A DNA stretch of 33,126 bases from Oscillospiraceae bacterium (GTDB lineage: Bacteria; Bacillota; Clostridia; Oscillospirales; Acutalibacteraceae), in contig CADBBT010000017.1 in the NCBI GenBank assembly GCA_902792985.1, forward strand, positions 1-33,126. The letters run 5' to 3'. Within the stretch, counting starts at the first letter, position 1. The number at the start of each line of letters is the position of its first letter. The translations under genes and the position numbers were made by a program. The notes below the pieces were generated by a model. That model saw only the letters and a list, made by a program, of their open reading frames with translations. It did not search any database and was not told the DNA's origin. Positions 14,049-22,663 of the stretch are shown here, piece by piece.

Positions 14049-16571
14049 ATGAAAAGCGGAAAACAGGTTTTATCGATCTTGCTGGCGCTGCTGATGCTGG
14101 TGCTGGCTGTTCCGTTTGCTGCGGCACAGGACGTGAGCGTTGTTGCAAGCGGCACTTGCGGAGGTAACCTCACCTGGTCGCTGGACAGCGCCGGCGTGTT
14201 GACGATCAGCGGCACGGGGAGTATGTCCGGTTACGCGCTGGAAAGAGTTACCGGGGAAGACGGCGCCGTTTTTGAGCGCACCAAAGCGCCGTGGGCGCAG
14301 CACGACACGGTTTTGACCAGCGTAACGATCGACAGCGGCGTCACGAGCATCGGCAGATATGCGTTTTCCGGCTGCAGAGCTTTGGAGGGCGCAACGATCC
14401 CCGACAGCGTCACAAGCATCGGCTATGAGGCGTTTTATAATTGTCCGGCGCTGAAGAGCATAACGATTCCCAACAGCATCACAAGCATCGGCAACTCCGC
14501 GTTTTGCTTTTGCACGGCGCTGGAAAGCGTGACGATCCCCGACACTGTCACAAGCATCGGCTACAATGCATTTAACGGCTGCCTTGCGCTGGAAAGCGTG
14601 GTTTTGCCGGATGATATCACATCCATCGGCAACAGCGCTTTCGGCAACGGCAACTGGTACACGCTCGCCCTTTGCAAAAAGAATACGGCAACGGCTGCGA
14701 CACTTGCCGCAATGAGCGTTCCCCACGCTTTTCTTGACGGCACAGACGAGGAGAGTCTGATCAGCGAAAGCGTCAACGCTTCGCTCTCTTTTACCATCGA
14801 CAAACGCACACGCACGATGACTGTGCAGGCCGACGGCGACATGATGTCTTTTGCGTCGGTCAATGCGCCGTGGCTGGAATATGCGACGATCATCTCCAGG
14901 GTGGTGATCCTGCCGGGCTGCACCTCGGTGGGCGACAGCGCGTTCAAAAACTGTTACAACTTCAAGAGTGTGACTCTGCCGGACGGCGTGAGATCAATCG
15001 GCAATTCCGCGTTCTCCAACTGTTGGAACCTGGCACAGATCAATTTGCCAAACGGCGTGGAAACGATTGACAGCTCTGCTTTTTCTCAGTGTTACAGCCT
15101 GCCGTCGATCACGCTTCCGGACACTGTCACAAGCATCGGCGAAGCTGCGTTTTATTCCTGTCAGTCATTGGAAAGCATCCTGATTCCCGACAGCGTTACA
15201 AGCATCGGCAGCTCTGCGTTTTACGGCTGCGCCTTTTTGAAAACCGCTGTGATCGGTGAAGGCCTGGTCGATATTCCACCCTATGCTTTTTACGGCTGCT
15301 TCTCGCTGAAAACCGTTTCCATCGGCGATGTCGTGAGCACGGTTGGTCAAGCCGCTTTTTCCGGCTGCACCGCGCTGGAAACCGTTTCCATCGGTGAGAA
15401 TGTGACCGCGATTTATCAGGGCGCGTTCTCCGGTTGCTCCTCTTTGCAAACCGTGATCCTTCCGGAAAAGCTGACAACGCTCAAAAGCGGCGCGTTTCCC
15501 GAAAGGACGCTGAAGGACATCTATATCTATAACAATCAGTGTCAGATCGCTGCGGGCGCGATCTATATGACAGCAACGATCCATGGCTATCCCGGCTCCA
15601 CAGCGGAAACATTTGCCGCGGCCAACGGTTGTACCTTTGTGCCGCTTACCGACGTGCCTGCCCACGAGCACGAAAGCACGCCCGTTTCCGGAACTGCGCC
15701 GACCTGCACCGAAGCCGGTTTGACCGACGGCGCACGGTGCTCGATCTGCGGATATTGGATCAAAAAGCAAAAGCCGATCAAGCCGCTGGGTCACGATTAT
15801 CAGCTTGCCCAAACCGTTTTGCCGACCGCGACCGAAAACGGCTTCAACCGCTATCAATGCTCGCGCTGCGTTGCGGCATATACGGAAGTGATTCCCGTTT
15901 CAACACATGAGCACGCCTATTCCGTGCTTGATTCCCATGCGGCGACCTGCCTTGAGGATGGCTTTACCACCTACGTCTGCTACGGCTGCGGCCACAGCTA
16001 CACCGATATTGTTCCCGCGCCCGGCCACACCTTCGGCGCATGGAAGACCTTCCTGCCCACCGAAGCCGGAATGAAGGGGATCGACATGCGCTTCTGCAGC
16101 GTTTGCGGCGTTTATGAGCTGCGCGAAAGCGAAGCAACCGGCACAGACACCGGTACCGAAACGCCGACCGACCCGGCGCACACGCACACATTTACCCTTG
16201 TGGATTCCAAGGATCCAACCTGCGAGCTTGCCGGCTACAAGCGCTATATCTGCACCTGCGGTGAAACTAAGGCGGACATCCTGGATCCGCTTGCGCACAA
16301 TTATCTCACCGGCGCGACGGTTGCCGCCACCTGCACCGAAACGGGCTACACGCAGCTTGTTTGCGCGCGCTGCGGGAGCACAAAAAAGACCAACCTTGTG
16401 CCTGCGCTCGGTCATGCCGCGCCGGACGACAACGGCAACTGCCCGCGCTGCGGCGCCCATGTGCAGGATGTTGAGCCTACGCCCGACCCGACGCACGGGC
16501 TGTTCAAATTCAACTTCTTCGAGCGCATCATTGAATGGTTCCGCAACCTGTTTGCACGTTTATTCGGCTGA
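14049..16571 (+). CDS. BspA-like leucine-rich-repeat surface protein with CxxC-repeat tail
   Basis: 840 residues, SD AAGGAG. Residues 1-26 are a signal peptide. Two blocks of BspA-type LRR_5 repeats (~23 residues, consensus 'L.SVTIPDSVTSIGxxAFxxC') occupy ~75-205 (about five units) and ~280-500 (about nine). Each block opens with a WSLDSAGVLTISGTGSM-like or related cap strand. The IHGYPGSTAETFAAANG closing motif ends the array near 530. Residues ~540-810 hold repeated segments rich in ATCTE.G and CxxC (seven pairs: CSIC, CSRC, CYGC, CSVC, CTC, CARC, CPRC) spaced by GH motifs, resembling small metal-binding knuckles. The last ~25 residues form an amphipathic aromatic helix (FFERIIEWFRNLFARLFG). 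There is no LPXTG. Such proteins are exported adhesins or interaction scaffolds. Flanked by terminators on both sides, so a single-gene unit. Confidence 0.88.
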   Translation: MKSGKQVLSILLALLMLVLAVPFAAAQDVSVVASGTCGGNLTWSLDSAGVLTISGTGSMSGYALERVTGEDGAVFERTKAPWAQHDTVLTSVTIDSGVTSIGRYAFSGCRALEGATIPDSVTSIGYEAFYNCPALKSITIPNSITSIGNSAFCFCTALESVTIPDTVTSIGYNAFNGCLALESVVLPDDITSIGNSAFGNGNWYTLALCKKNTATAATLAAMSVPHAFLDGTDEESLISESVNASLSFTIDKRTRTMTVQADGDMMSFASVNAPWLEYATIISRVVILPGCTSVGDSAFKNCYNFKSVTLPDGVRSIGNSAFSNCWNLAQINLPNGVETIDSSAFSQCYSLPSITLPDTVTSIGEAAFYSCQSLESILIPDSVTSIGSSAFYGCAFLKTAVIGEGLVDIPPYAFYGCFSLKTVSIGDVVSTVGQAAFSGCTALETVSIGENVTAIYQGAFSGCSSLQTVILPEKLTTLKSGAFPERTLKDIYIYNNQCQIAAGAIYMTATIHGYPGSTAETFAAANGCTFVPLTDVPAHEHESTPVSGTAPTCTEAGLTDGARCSICGYWIKKQKPIKPLGHDYQLAQTVLPTATENGFNRYQCSRCVAAYTEVIPVSTHEHAYSVLDSHAATCLEDGFTTYVCYGCGHSYTDIVPAPGHTFGAWKTFLPTEAGMKGIDMRFCSVCGVYELRESEATGTDTGTETPTDPAHTHTFTLVDSKDPTCELAGYKRYICTCGETKADILDPLAHNYLTGATVAATCTETGYTQLVCARCGSTKKTNLVPALGHAAPDDNGNCPRCGAHVQDVEPTPDPTHGLFKFNFFERIIEWFRNLFARLFG

Positions 16572-16576
16572 TTTTT

Positions 16577-16647
16577 CCGCCCGTTCGGGCGTCTCAAACT
16601 TAACAAATAAAAGAGATCGAATGTTCTTTTACATTCGGTCTTTTTTT
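16577..16647 (+). terminator. Double terminator after the BspA-like gene
   Basis: A CGCCCG/CGGGCG hairpin just past the stop is followed by a stronger one: GATCGAATGT (16615-16624) pairs with ACATTCGGTC (16631-16640), then TTTTTTT. It isolates the BspA-like gene from the dcw promoter 14 bases later. Confidence 0.85.
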
Positions 16648-16660
16648 CTTTTAAAAGCTC

Positions 16661-16689
16661 TTGACAATCCATCTACGGTCTTGTATAAT
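16661..16689 (+). promoter_or_regulatory. Consensus promoter of the dcw operon
   Basis: TTGACA (16661-16666), a 17-bp spacer and TATAAT (16684-16689) form a perfect sigma-A promoter, 94 bp upstream of the mraZ ATG. Confidence 0.9.
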
Positions 16690-16724
16690 AGGTTCCAGTG
16701 GTGAATTACAACATCGCCAGGGGG

Positions 16725-16748
16725 AATCGTGGGGCGCCACGATTTTTT
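16725..16748 (+). terminator. Terminator-like hairpin in the mraZ leader (possible attenuator)
   Basis: AATCGTGG (16725-16732), loop GGCG, CCACGATT (16737-16744), immediately followed by further T residues (T-run 16743-16748). It has the form of an intrinsic terminator but lies between the operon promoter and the first gene, so it could attenuate dcw transcription. The loop GGCG could pair with CGCC at 16715-16718 as an alternative fold. Confidence 0.55.
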
Positions 16749-16783
16749 GTCCCAAAGCGTAAAAAGAAAGGAAGGTGTACGGA

Positions 16784-17278
16784 ATGCAGAGCTTTATCGG
16801 CACATTTGAACATAACCTCGACGCGAAAAACCGTCTGTTTGTGCCGGCGAAGTTCCGCGAAGATCTCGGCGGCCATTTCCTCATCAAGGCCGTTGTGTCC
16901 GAGTATCCGTGCATCGAATGCTTCTGCAAGGATGATTACGACACCGCAACCGAAGAAGCGCTGTCTGCGGTTGCGGATCCAACCATCCGCCGTATGCGCC
17001 GTTTTGCCGCTTATGCCGGCACAAGCGACGCGACTGTGGACGCGCAGGGCAGAATCCCGATCCCGTCAAAGATCGCGCAGATCGCCGGGCTGACCAAGGA
17101 AACGCTGATCGTCGGCATGGGCGACCATGTGGAGATTTGGAACCCCGCAACCTTCGACGCGTACTTCGCCCATGTCACCGAAAACTATATGGCGCAGGAG
17201 GCGGCAAGCGAAAGCGAAGAAAAGCTTTCGCTCGAACGCAAGGCGGCCGGTGCATATCTGCCCGGCGGCGAAGGGTGA
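16784..17278 (+). CDS. mraZ: MraZ, transcriptional regulator of the dcw operon
   Basis: 164 residues with the two SpoVT/AbrB-like half-domains of MraZ: HNLDAKNRLFVPAKFRE (~10-26) and ATVDAQGRIPIPSKIAQIAGL (~80-100). MraZ forms rings, binds repeats in its own promoter region and represses the operon in model species. I chose ATG 16784, 8 nt behind the GGAAGG SD; the in-frame GTG at 16775 overlaps that SD. It is slightly longer than usual (~145-150) because of a charged C-terminal tail (ASESEEKLSLERKAAGAY). First gene of the cluster; rsmH follows after 4 bases. Confidence 0.93.
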   Translation: MQSFIGTFEHNLDAKNRLFVPAKFREDLGGHFLIKAVVSEYPCIECFCKDDYDTATEEALSAVADPTIRRMRRFAAYAGTSDATVDAQGRIPIPSKIAQIAGLTKETLIVGMGDHVEIWNPATFDAYFAHVTENYMAQEAASESEEKLSLERKAAGAYLPGGEG

Positions 17279-17282
17279 GAAG

Positions 17283-18206
17283 ATGGAATTCTCACACACC
17301 AGCGTTCTGCTGAACGAAACGATCGAAGCGCTGCAGATCCGGCCGGACGGCACCTATGTGGACTGCACCGCCGGCGGGGGCGGCCACAGCGCCGCGATTT
17401 TGGAAAAGCTTGAAACCGGGCGGCTGTTCTGTTTGGATCAGGACCCGGACGCGATCGAAACGCTGCGCGAACGCTTTCGGGACGATCGCCGCGTCACGGT
17501 GATCCACACCAACTTTGATGCGCTGCGCGACGTGCTTTCGGCGCAGGACGTGTTTGCCGCTGACGGCATCCTCGCCGATCTCGGCGTGAGCTCGCATCAG
17601 CTCGACACCCCGGCGCGCGGGTTTTCCTTTCATAACGACGCGCCGCTGGATATGCGTATGTCGCAAACAGGGCCGACAGCGGCCGACCTTGTGAATACAT
17701 TGCCGGAGCGTGAGCTTTCATCCATCCTTTGGCGCTACGGCGAAGAAAAGTGCGCCGCGTCCATCGCGCGCAACATCTGCCGCGTTCGGCAGGACAAGCC
17801 GATCGAGACCACGCTGGAGCTTGCGGAGATCGTGAAGGTTTCCATTCCGGCAAAGCTGCGCCGCACCGGCGGCCACCCGGCAAGACGTTCGTTTCAGGCG
17901 CTGCGCATCGCCGTGAACGGAGAGCTCGAACGGCTGGAAAATTCGCTCGACACCATGTTTGATCTGCTTTCACCCGGCGGACGGCTGTGCATCATCACGT
18001 TCCATTCGCTGGAGGATCGCATTGTCAAAACAAAATTTGCGTCCTATCTGCAGGGCTGTACCTGCCCGCCGGAGTTTCCGGTGTGCGTGTGCGGAAAAAC
18101 ACCGCGCGGAAAACGCTGCGGCAAACCCGTCACACCGTCTGAGGAAGAGCTTGAACGCAATGCCCGCGCAAGAAGCGCAAAGCTCAGGACGATTGAAAAG
18201 ATATGA
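17283..18206 (+). CDS. rsmH: 16S rRNA m4C1402 methyltransferase RsmH (MraW)
   Basis: 307 residues, normal for RsmH, which N4-methylates C1402 of 16S rRNA with S-adenosylmethionine. Clear motifs are HTSVLLNE at the start, the SAM-binding DCTAGGGGHS (~28-37), ADGILADLGVSSHQLD, RGFSFHNDAPLDMRM, RRSFQALRIAVN and the terminal ITFHSLEDRIVK. It starts 4 bases after the mraZ stop, with the SD-like purine run inside the end of mraZ, indicating translational coupling. Confidence 0.95.
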   Translation: MEFSHTSVLLNETIEALQIRPDGTYVDCTAGGGGHSAAILEKLETGRLFCLDQDPDAIETLRERFRDDRRVTVIHTNFDALRDVLSAQDVFAADGILADLGVSSHQLDTPARGFSFHNDAPLDMRMSQTGPTAADLVNTLPERELSSILWRYGEEKCAASIARNICRVRQDKPIETTLELAEIVKVSIPAKLRRTGGHPARRSFQALRIAVNGELERLENSLDTMFDLLSPGGRLCIITFHSLEDRIVKTKFASYLQGCTCPPEFPVCVCGKTPRGKRCGKPVTPSEEELERNARARSAKLRTIEKI

Positions 18207-18232
18207 ATGAAAAGAAATAGGGAGAGGGAACC

Positions 18233-18700
18233 ATGGCAGCAGAATATGCATACGACTTGAATTATCAATACGGCAGCGCTGCACCTCAGCGTGTTCCGCA
18301 GGAAGCTCCGCAGCGTGCGCCGCAGCAAAAGCCCGAACTTCGCCGTGTGCCGAGACAGCGCAACCTTGCCCGGCAGCGCAAGGCGCAGGAGATCGCCTCG
18401 AACCGGAAAGCCGCAAGACTCTTTGCGTTTATGGCGCTCACAATCGTTCTGTTCGGCGTGTTCTGCAACAGCTTTGTTGCGCGCACAACGAGCCGCAGCG
18501 CGCTCGACGCCGCAAAGCGGGAGTTGAATCGCCAAACCAGCATTTACCGTGTGCTTGATAAAAAACGCGCCAATCTCGTCACAGCGAAGAACATTGACGA
18601 GATCGCTGCATCGCTCGGCCTTGTCAAAATGCAAAGCGGCAGCGAGGGATATTTGAATCTCAGCGGTGAAAACCGCGTGCGGACTTCGCAGGGAAAATGA
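18233..18700 (+). CDS. ftsL: FtsL-like septum assembly protein
   Basis: 155 residues in the position and layout of FtsL. A ~60-residue basic, Gln/Pro/Arg-rich cytoplasmic tail is followed by one membrane helix (LFAFMALTIVLFGVFCNSFV, ~63-82), then a predicted extracytoplasmic coiled coil (SALDAAKRELNRQTSIYRVLDKKRANL) and a short end containing IDEIAASLGLVKMQ, the phrase typical of FtsL/DivIC relatives. It would join FtsQ/DivIB and the septal PBP/FtsW complex. SD GGGAGAGG upstream. FtsL is poorly conserved, so the call rests on topology and synteny. Confidence 0.8.
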   Translation: MAAEYAYDLNYQYGSAAPQRVPQEAPQRAPQQKPELRRVPRQRNLARQRKAQEIASNRKAARLFAFMALTIVLFGVFCNSFVARTTSRSALDAAKRELNRQTSIYRVLDKKRANLVTAKNIDEIAASLGLVKMQSGSEGYLNLSGENRVRTSQGK

Positions 18701-18816
18701 TGCGTTTCGGTGAAGAATAAAGCGCCAAACGCATATACATATCTTTGAATGAAAAAAGGCGGACGTTTGAAAGGCAGAAACTCACTGTCAGACGATCCGC
18801 CGCCTTTGGCTATAAT
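18700..18816 (+). promoter_or_regulatory. Two stem-loops and an internal -10 box between ftsL and the PBP gene
   Basis: The 143-nt gap is the largest within the 5' part of the cluster. It holds ATGCGTTT/AAACGCAT (18700-18707/18727-18734). A 15-bp stem follows: AAAGGCGGACGTTTG (18755-18769) with CAGACG-A-TCCGCC-G-CCTTT (18789-18807), two bulges and a 19-nt loop. Neither has a U-tract. TATAAT follows at 18811-18816, with only a poor -35 (TGTCAG near 18786). Possible internal promoter, processing site or regulator site. Confidence 0.45.
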
Positions 18817-18843
18817 TGAGGGATGAAAAGGAGGCTGTGCCCG

Positions 18844-21216
18844 ATGTCGTTTTTCCGAAGACTCTTGAAAAAGAACGTAGTAAAATGCCGCAGCGATCTC
18901 GAATTCAAACGCCGCGCGCGTGCAATCACGGCAGCGATTCTGTGCGTGCTTGTGCTGATGCCGATGCTGCGCATCGGGTATATCATGATCGCCCACGGGG
19001 ATGAATACCGTGAAGAAGCGCAGAAGAATCAGCTTTACGATACACAGATCCCGGCACTGCGCGGCACGATCTATGACCGCAATATGAACGAGATGGTCAC
19101 GGGCGCCACCGCGTGGATGCTGACTGCGTCGCCTGCCGGTTTGCATAGTTTCTACAAGAACACCGTAAAAAAAGCTTATCCTGAGTCCGAAACGGCATGG
19201 GAAGATGCATGGAAGGAATATACCAAGGAGATCGGCCGCGAGATCGGCCACATTCTCGGCGTGCGCATCAAGCCGATCGTGCTCAATCTGCGCAAAGAGG
19301 ACAAAAGCTATGTGCGCTTGCAGCGCAAGATCGACGCAAAGCAGAAAAACGATCTTGACGAGCTGTTTTCCGAAAAGCACGCCTACGGCACCTATGTGAA
19401 CAAAAAAGGGGAGCAAAAGGACCTCACCTTCAAAGCGTCGTCCTTCTTCGCCTTTGAAAACGACACGCTGCGCATGTATCCCGAAAACAACTTTGCGTCC
19501 ACGATCATCGGCGTGACGAGTGCCGAGGGCGAGGGCATCACCGGCGTTGAAAAATACTATAACGCCGAGCTCAGCGGTATTGCCGGCCGTCAGGTCACGG
19601 CAAAGGACGCGCATCAGAATCCCATTGAGTCGGGATATGAATCCGTAGAGGAGCCGCAGCAGGGCAACGGCCTTGTGCTGACGATCGACGAAAACATCCA
19701 GTACTATCTGGAAAACGCGCTGCAGAACGCACTGGACGCGACCAAAGCGAAGGGTGTTTACGGGATCGTGATGGAACCCGCTACGGGCGCTGTGCTCGCG
19801 ATGAGCGACAAGCCCGACTTTGACCTCAACAATCCGCGCAAGCTGCTGGACAAAGCGGCTGTCAAGGAGCTGAAAGAATACAAAAACAAGCCTGAATACA
19901 ACGCAAAGCTCAGTGAAAAGCTGTTTGAGCAGTGGGATTCCTTCTGTGTGACAAGCACCTATGAGCCGGGCTCGACGTTCAAGATCTTCACTGCCGCTGC
20001 GGCACTGGAAGAGGGCGTTGCCGATCTGAACACCACCTACACCTGCGGCGGCGCCTATCAGGTCACACCGGATACGCTCATTCACTGCGCCAACACACGC
20101 GGTCACGGCTATCAGACGTTCACGCAGGGCTTGATGAACTCCTGCAACCCGTTCTTCATCAATCTCGGCCAGAAGCTCGGCGTTGATAACTTCTACAAAT
20201 ACTTCGAGGCGTTCGGCTTTACTGAGCGCACAGGCATCGATCTGACGGGCGAGGCGATGCCGATCGTTCACAGCCACGCAAAAATGGGCAAGGTCGAACT
20301 TGCGAGTACCTCATTCGGCCAGTCCTTCCGCGTCAGCCCGATCCAGATGATCACCGCCGGCTGCGCCATCGCCAACGGCGGACAGCTCATGACACCCTAT
20401 GTTGTGGACAGTATCATCGACAGCAAGGGCAATCTGATTTCAAAAACAGAACCGAAGGTCCGCCGTCAGGCTATTTCCAACGGCACCGCTGCCACAGTGC
20501 GGCAGATGATGGAGGCCGTGGTTGAGGGCGGTACCGGTAAAAACGCCTATATTGAAGGCTACCGCGTGGCGGGCAAGACCGCGACGAGTGAAAAGCTCGA
20601 CAAGCGCAGCACCGGACAGTTCCTGTATGTTGCGTCGTTCCTGTGCTTTGCGCCGGCAGACAACCCGCAAGTCGCCGTGCTTGTCGGCGTGGATGAACCG
20701 CCGGGACAGTATCGCGGCGGCGGCGTGCTCGCAGCGCCGATTGCAAAAGAGGTGCTTGAACCGACGCTGAAATACCTTGGCGTGGAACCGCAGTACACGG
20801 AAAGCGAGCTGAAATCTGTCAGCAAAACCACACCGTCGCTGATCGGCAAGACCATTGTTGACGCACGCAGCAAGGCGTCTTCGCAGGGCATCACGCTCAA
20901 AGTCATCGGCTCCGGTGAAACGGTGCTTTCGCAGGTACCGTCCGCAGGACAGTCGATTCCGGAAAAGGGCGTCATCATCGCCTATACGGAAAAGAACGCA
21001 AGAAGCGAAAAGGTCAAGGTACCGGATTTCACCGGCATGACGGCCGCCGAGGTCAACGAGACTGCGGTTCGCTACGGACTCAACGTTGCGTTTTCCGGCC
21101 CCTATCAGTCCGCCGGTGCGCTCGTGTATAAGCAGAGCATCGCCACGGACACCGAAGTGCAGGCCGGCTCGCGTCTCACGGTCTACTTCCAGGCCACTGC
21201 AAATATGAACGACTAA
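18844..21216 (+). CDS. Class B penicillin-binding protein (PBP2B/SpoVD/FtsI type) with PASTA domains
   Basis: 790 residues. A membrane helix near 25-45 is followed by the dimerisation domain (LRGTIYDRN), then the transpeptidase domain with S377-T-F-K380, S433-C-N435 and K578-T-A580, then two C-terminal PASTA repeats (~655-785; VKVPDFTGMTAAEV). It crosslinks septal peptidoglycan with FtsW. The usual KTG box is KTA here (GKTATSEK), a variant I believe exists in clostridial relatives. The PASTA domains and position leave open whether it is the vegetative divisional PBP or the sporulation paralogue SpoVD. ATG 18844 has SD GGAGG at 9 nt; the in-frame ATG at 18823 lacks one. Confidence 0.93.
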   Translation: MSFFRRLLKKNVVKCRSDLEFKRRARAITAAILCVLVLMPMLRIGYIMIAHGDEYREEAQKNQLYDTQIPALRGTIYDRNMNEMVTGATAWMLTASPAGLHSFYKNTVKKAYPESETAWEDAWKEYTKEIGREIGHILGVRIKPIVLNLRKEDKSYVRLQRKIDAKQKNDLDELFSEKHAYGTYVNKKGEQKDLTFKASSFFAFENDTLRMYPENNFASTIIGVTSAEGEGITGVEKYYNAELSGIAGRQVTAKDAHQNPIESGYESVEEPQQGNGLVLTIDENIQYYLENALQNALDATKAKGVYGIVMEPATGAVLAMSDKPDFDLNNPRKLLDKAAVKELKEYKNKPEYNAKLSEKLFEQWDSFCVTSTYEPGSTFKIFTAAAALEEGVADLNTTYTCGGAYQVTPDTLIHCANTRGHGYQTFTQGLMNSCNPFFINLGQKLGVDNFYKYFEAFGFTERTGIDLTGEAMPIVHSHAKMGKVELASTSFGQSFRVSPIQMITAGCAIANGGQLMTPYVVDSIIDSKGNLISKTEPKVRRQAISNGTAATVRQMMEAVVEGGTGKNAYIEGYRVAGKTATSEKLDKRSTGQFLYVASFLCFAPADNPQVAVLVGVDEPPGQYRGGGVLAAPIAKEVLEPTLKYLGVEPQYTESELKSVSKTTPSLIGKTIVDARSKASSQGITLKVIGSGETVLSQVPSAGQSIPEKGVIIAYTEKNARSEKVKVPDFTGMTAAEVNETAVRYGLNVAFSGPYQSAGALVYKQSIATDTEVQAGSRLTVYFQATANMND

Positions 21217-21250
21217 GCAACCACTGACGCAAACCCCGATGGAGGTCACG

Positions 21251-22663
21251 ATGAAGCTTTCCCTGTTGCTGAAGGCATTGTATGGGACGAAGCAAAAAGC
21301 GGACGAAGAAATTACATTGATCACAGACGACTCCCGCGCCTGCGTGCCGGGCACGCTGTTCGTCTGTCACAGCGGCGCAGAGCAATTTTTGCCCGAAGCG
21401 AAAGCCAACGGCGCCGTTGCCGTTGTTGCGTCAAAGCAGCTCGATGGAACCTGCTTTGTTGCGGCAGATACCCGGTCCGCCTATGCTGTGCTTTGCCGCG
21501 CCTTTTTCGGCTTTGCCGACACGCGCCTGCACCTGGTCGCCGTCACCGGCACCAACGGCAAAACGACCGTTGCCTTTATGCTTGCGCATATCCTTGCGCT
21601 TTGCGGCAAACAGGCGGGTCTGCTTTCCACAGTGACGAACACACAGGCGCTCGGCTGCACCATGACCACGCCCGACTGCTTTGCGCTGCACCGCGCTCTG
21701 CGAAAGATGGCGGACGAGGGCAAGACGTTCTGTGTGCTCGAAGCCTCGTCGCAGGGACTGGCCGAACACCGGCTGGACGGGCTGCATTTTTCCGTCGGCG
21801 TGTTTACGAATCTGACACGCGACCATCTGGACGTGCATGGCACGTTTGAACAATACAAAGCTGCCAAACGCGCGCTGTTTCCCATGTGCGAAACGGCAGT
21901 GCTCAACTTTGACGACCCCGCGTGGCGCGATATGGCGTCTGCCTGTCCCGGCCGCGTGCTGACTTATTCCGTGCAGAGCAACGAGGCGGACTTTTCCGCG
22001 AAAGATGTGCGTTTGCAGGAAAGCGCGATCGACTACGCGCTCGTTTCGGATTTTTTGATCCACCGCGTGCATCTGCCGCTGCAGGGCGAATTCAACATTG
22101 AAAACTCCATGGCTGCCGTGATTGCGGCAATGCAGCTCGGCATTTCCGTGCAGGAAAGCGCCGCTGCGCTGTCTTCGTTTTCGCCGGTGCCCGGACGGAT
22201 GGAACACCTGTCGCTCGATCTGCCGTTTCGCGTGTTTCTCGATTATGCCCACACGCCCGACAGCCTGCAGCGCGCCCTGCGTTCGCTGCGCAGGTTCTGC
22301 AAAGGGCGGCTGACCGTCGTTTTAGGCTGCGGCGGGGACCGTGACAGCGGCAAACGTCCCGAAATGGGCAGGGTCGCCGTCTCGTTTGCCGACAAGGTCG
22401 TGCTCACCAGCGACAACCCCCGCTCAGAGGACGCGAACGCGATCATCGACGATATCCTCGCCGGGACCGCAGACAGCAAAACGCCGGTCTTTCTGCAACC
22501 CGATCGCGCCGCTGCGATCCGCTTTGCGCTGAAAACAGCCAAAAGCGGCGACGTGATATTGCTTGCCGGCAAGGGGCACGAGACGACACAGACCATCAAC
22601 GAAGAAGTGCTTGCGTTCGATGAACGCGAGATTGTGAAAAACCAAGTGAAAGGGATGTTTTAA
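21251..22663 (+). CDS. murE: UDP-MurNAc-tripeptide synthetase MurE (meso-DAP adding)
   Basis: 470 residues. The P-loop GTNGKTT (~100-106), TTPD/EASSQGL and the DYAHTPDSL region are typical. The C-terminal GCGGDRDSGKRPEMG and SDNPRSEDA box contains DNPR, the signature of enzymes adding meso-diaminopimelate rather than lysine; GKGHE follows. It ligates the third stem-peptide residue to UDP-MurNAc-L-Ala-D-Glu in the cytoplasm. ATG 21251 has GGAGGT just upstream. It is followed immediately by mraY without an intervening murF. Confidence 0.95.
   Translation: MKLSLLLKALYGTKQKADEEITLITDDSRACVPGTLFVCHSGAEQFLPEAKANGAVAVVASKQLDGTCFVAADTRSAYAVLCRAFFGFADTRLHLVAVTGTNGKTTVAFMLAHILALCGKQAGLLSTVTNTQALGCTMTTPDCFALHRALRKMADEGKTFCVLEASSQGLAEHRLDGLHFSVGVFTNLTRDHLDVHGTFEQYKAAKRALFPMCETAVLNFDDPAWRDMASACPGRVLTYSVQSNEADFSAKDVRLQESAIDYALVSDFLIHRVHLPLQGEFNIENSMAAVIAAMQLGISVQESAAALSSFSPVPGRMEHLSLDLPFRVFLDYAHTPDSLQRALRSLRRFCKGRLTVVLGCGGDRDSGKRPEMGRVAVSFADKVVLTSDNPRSEDANAIIDDILAGTADSKTPVFLQPDRAAAIRFALKTAKSGDVILLAGKGHETTQTINEEVLAFDEREIVKNQVKGMF

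Noticed and set aside
16690-16783. MraZ-binding direct repeats (TGGG-type boxes) in the mraZ leader
   Set aside because: GTGGTG, AGGGGG and GTGGGG occur but without regular spacing, so I do not call an operator.
16775-16783. GTG start for mraZ at 16775
   Set aside because: It overlaps the GGAAGG ribosome binding site; ATG 16784 has correct spacing and matches the family N-terminus.
18544-20277. 577-residue minus-strand ORF antisense to the PBP gene
   Set aside because: Antisense shadow of a strongly conserved gene; no SD, His/Arg/Cys-rich composition typical of reverse-frame translation.
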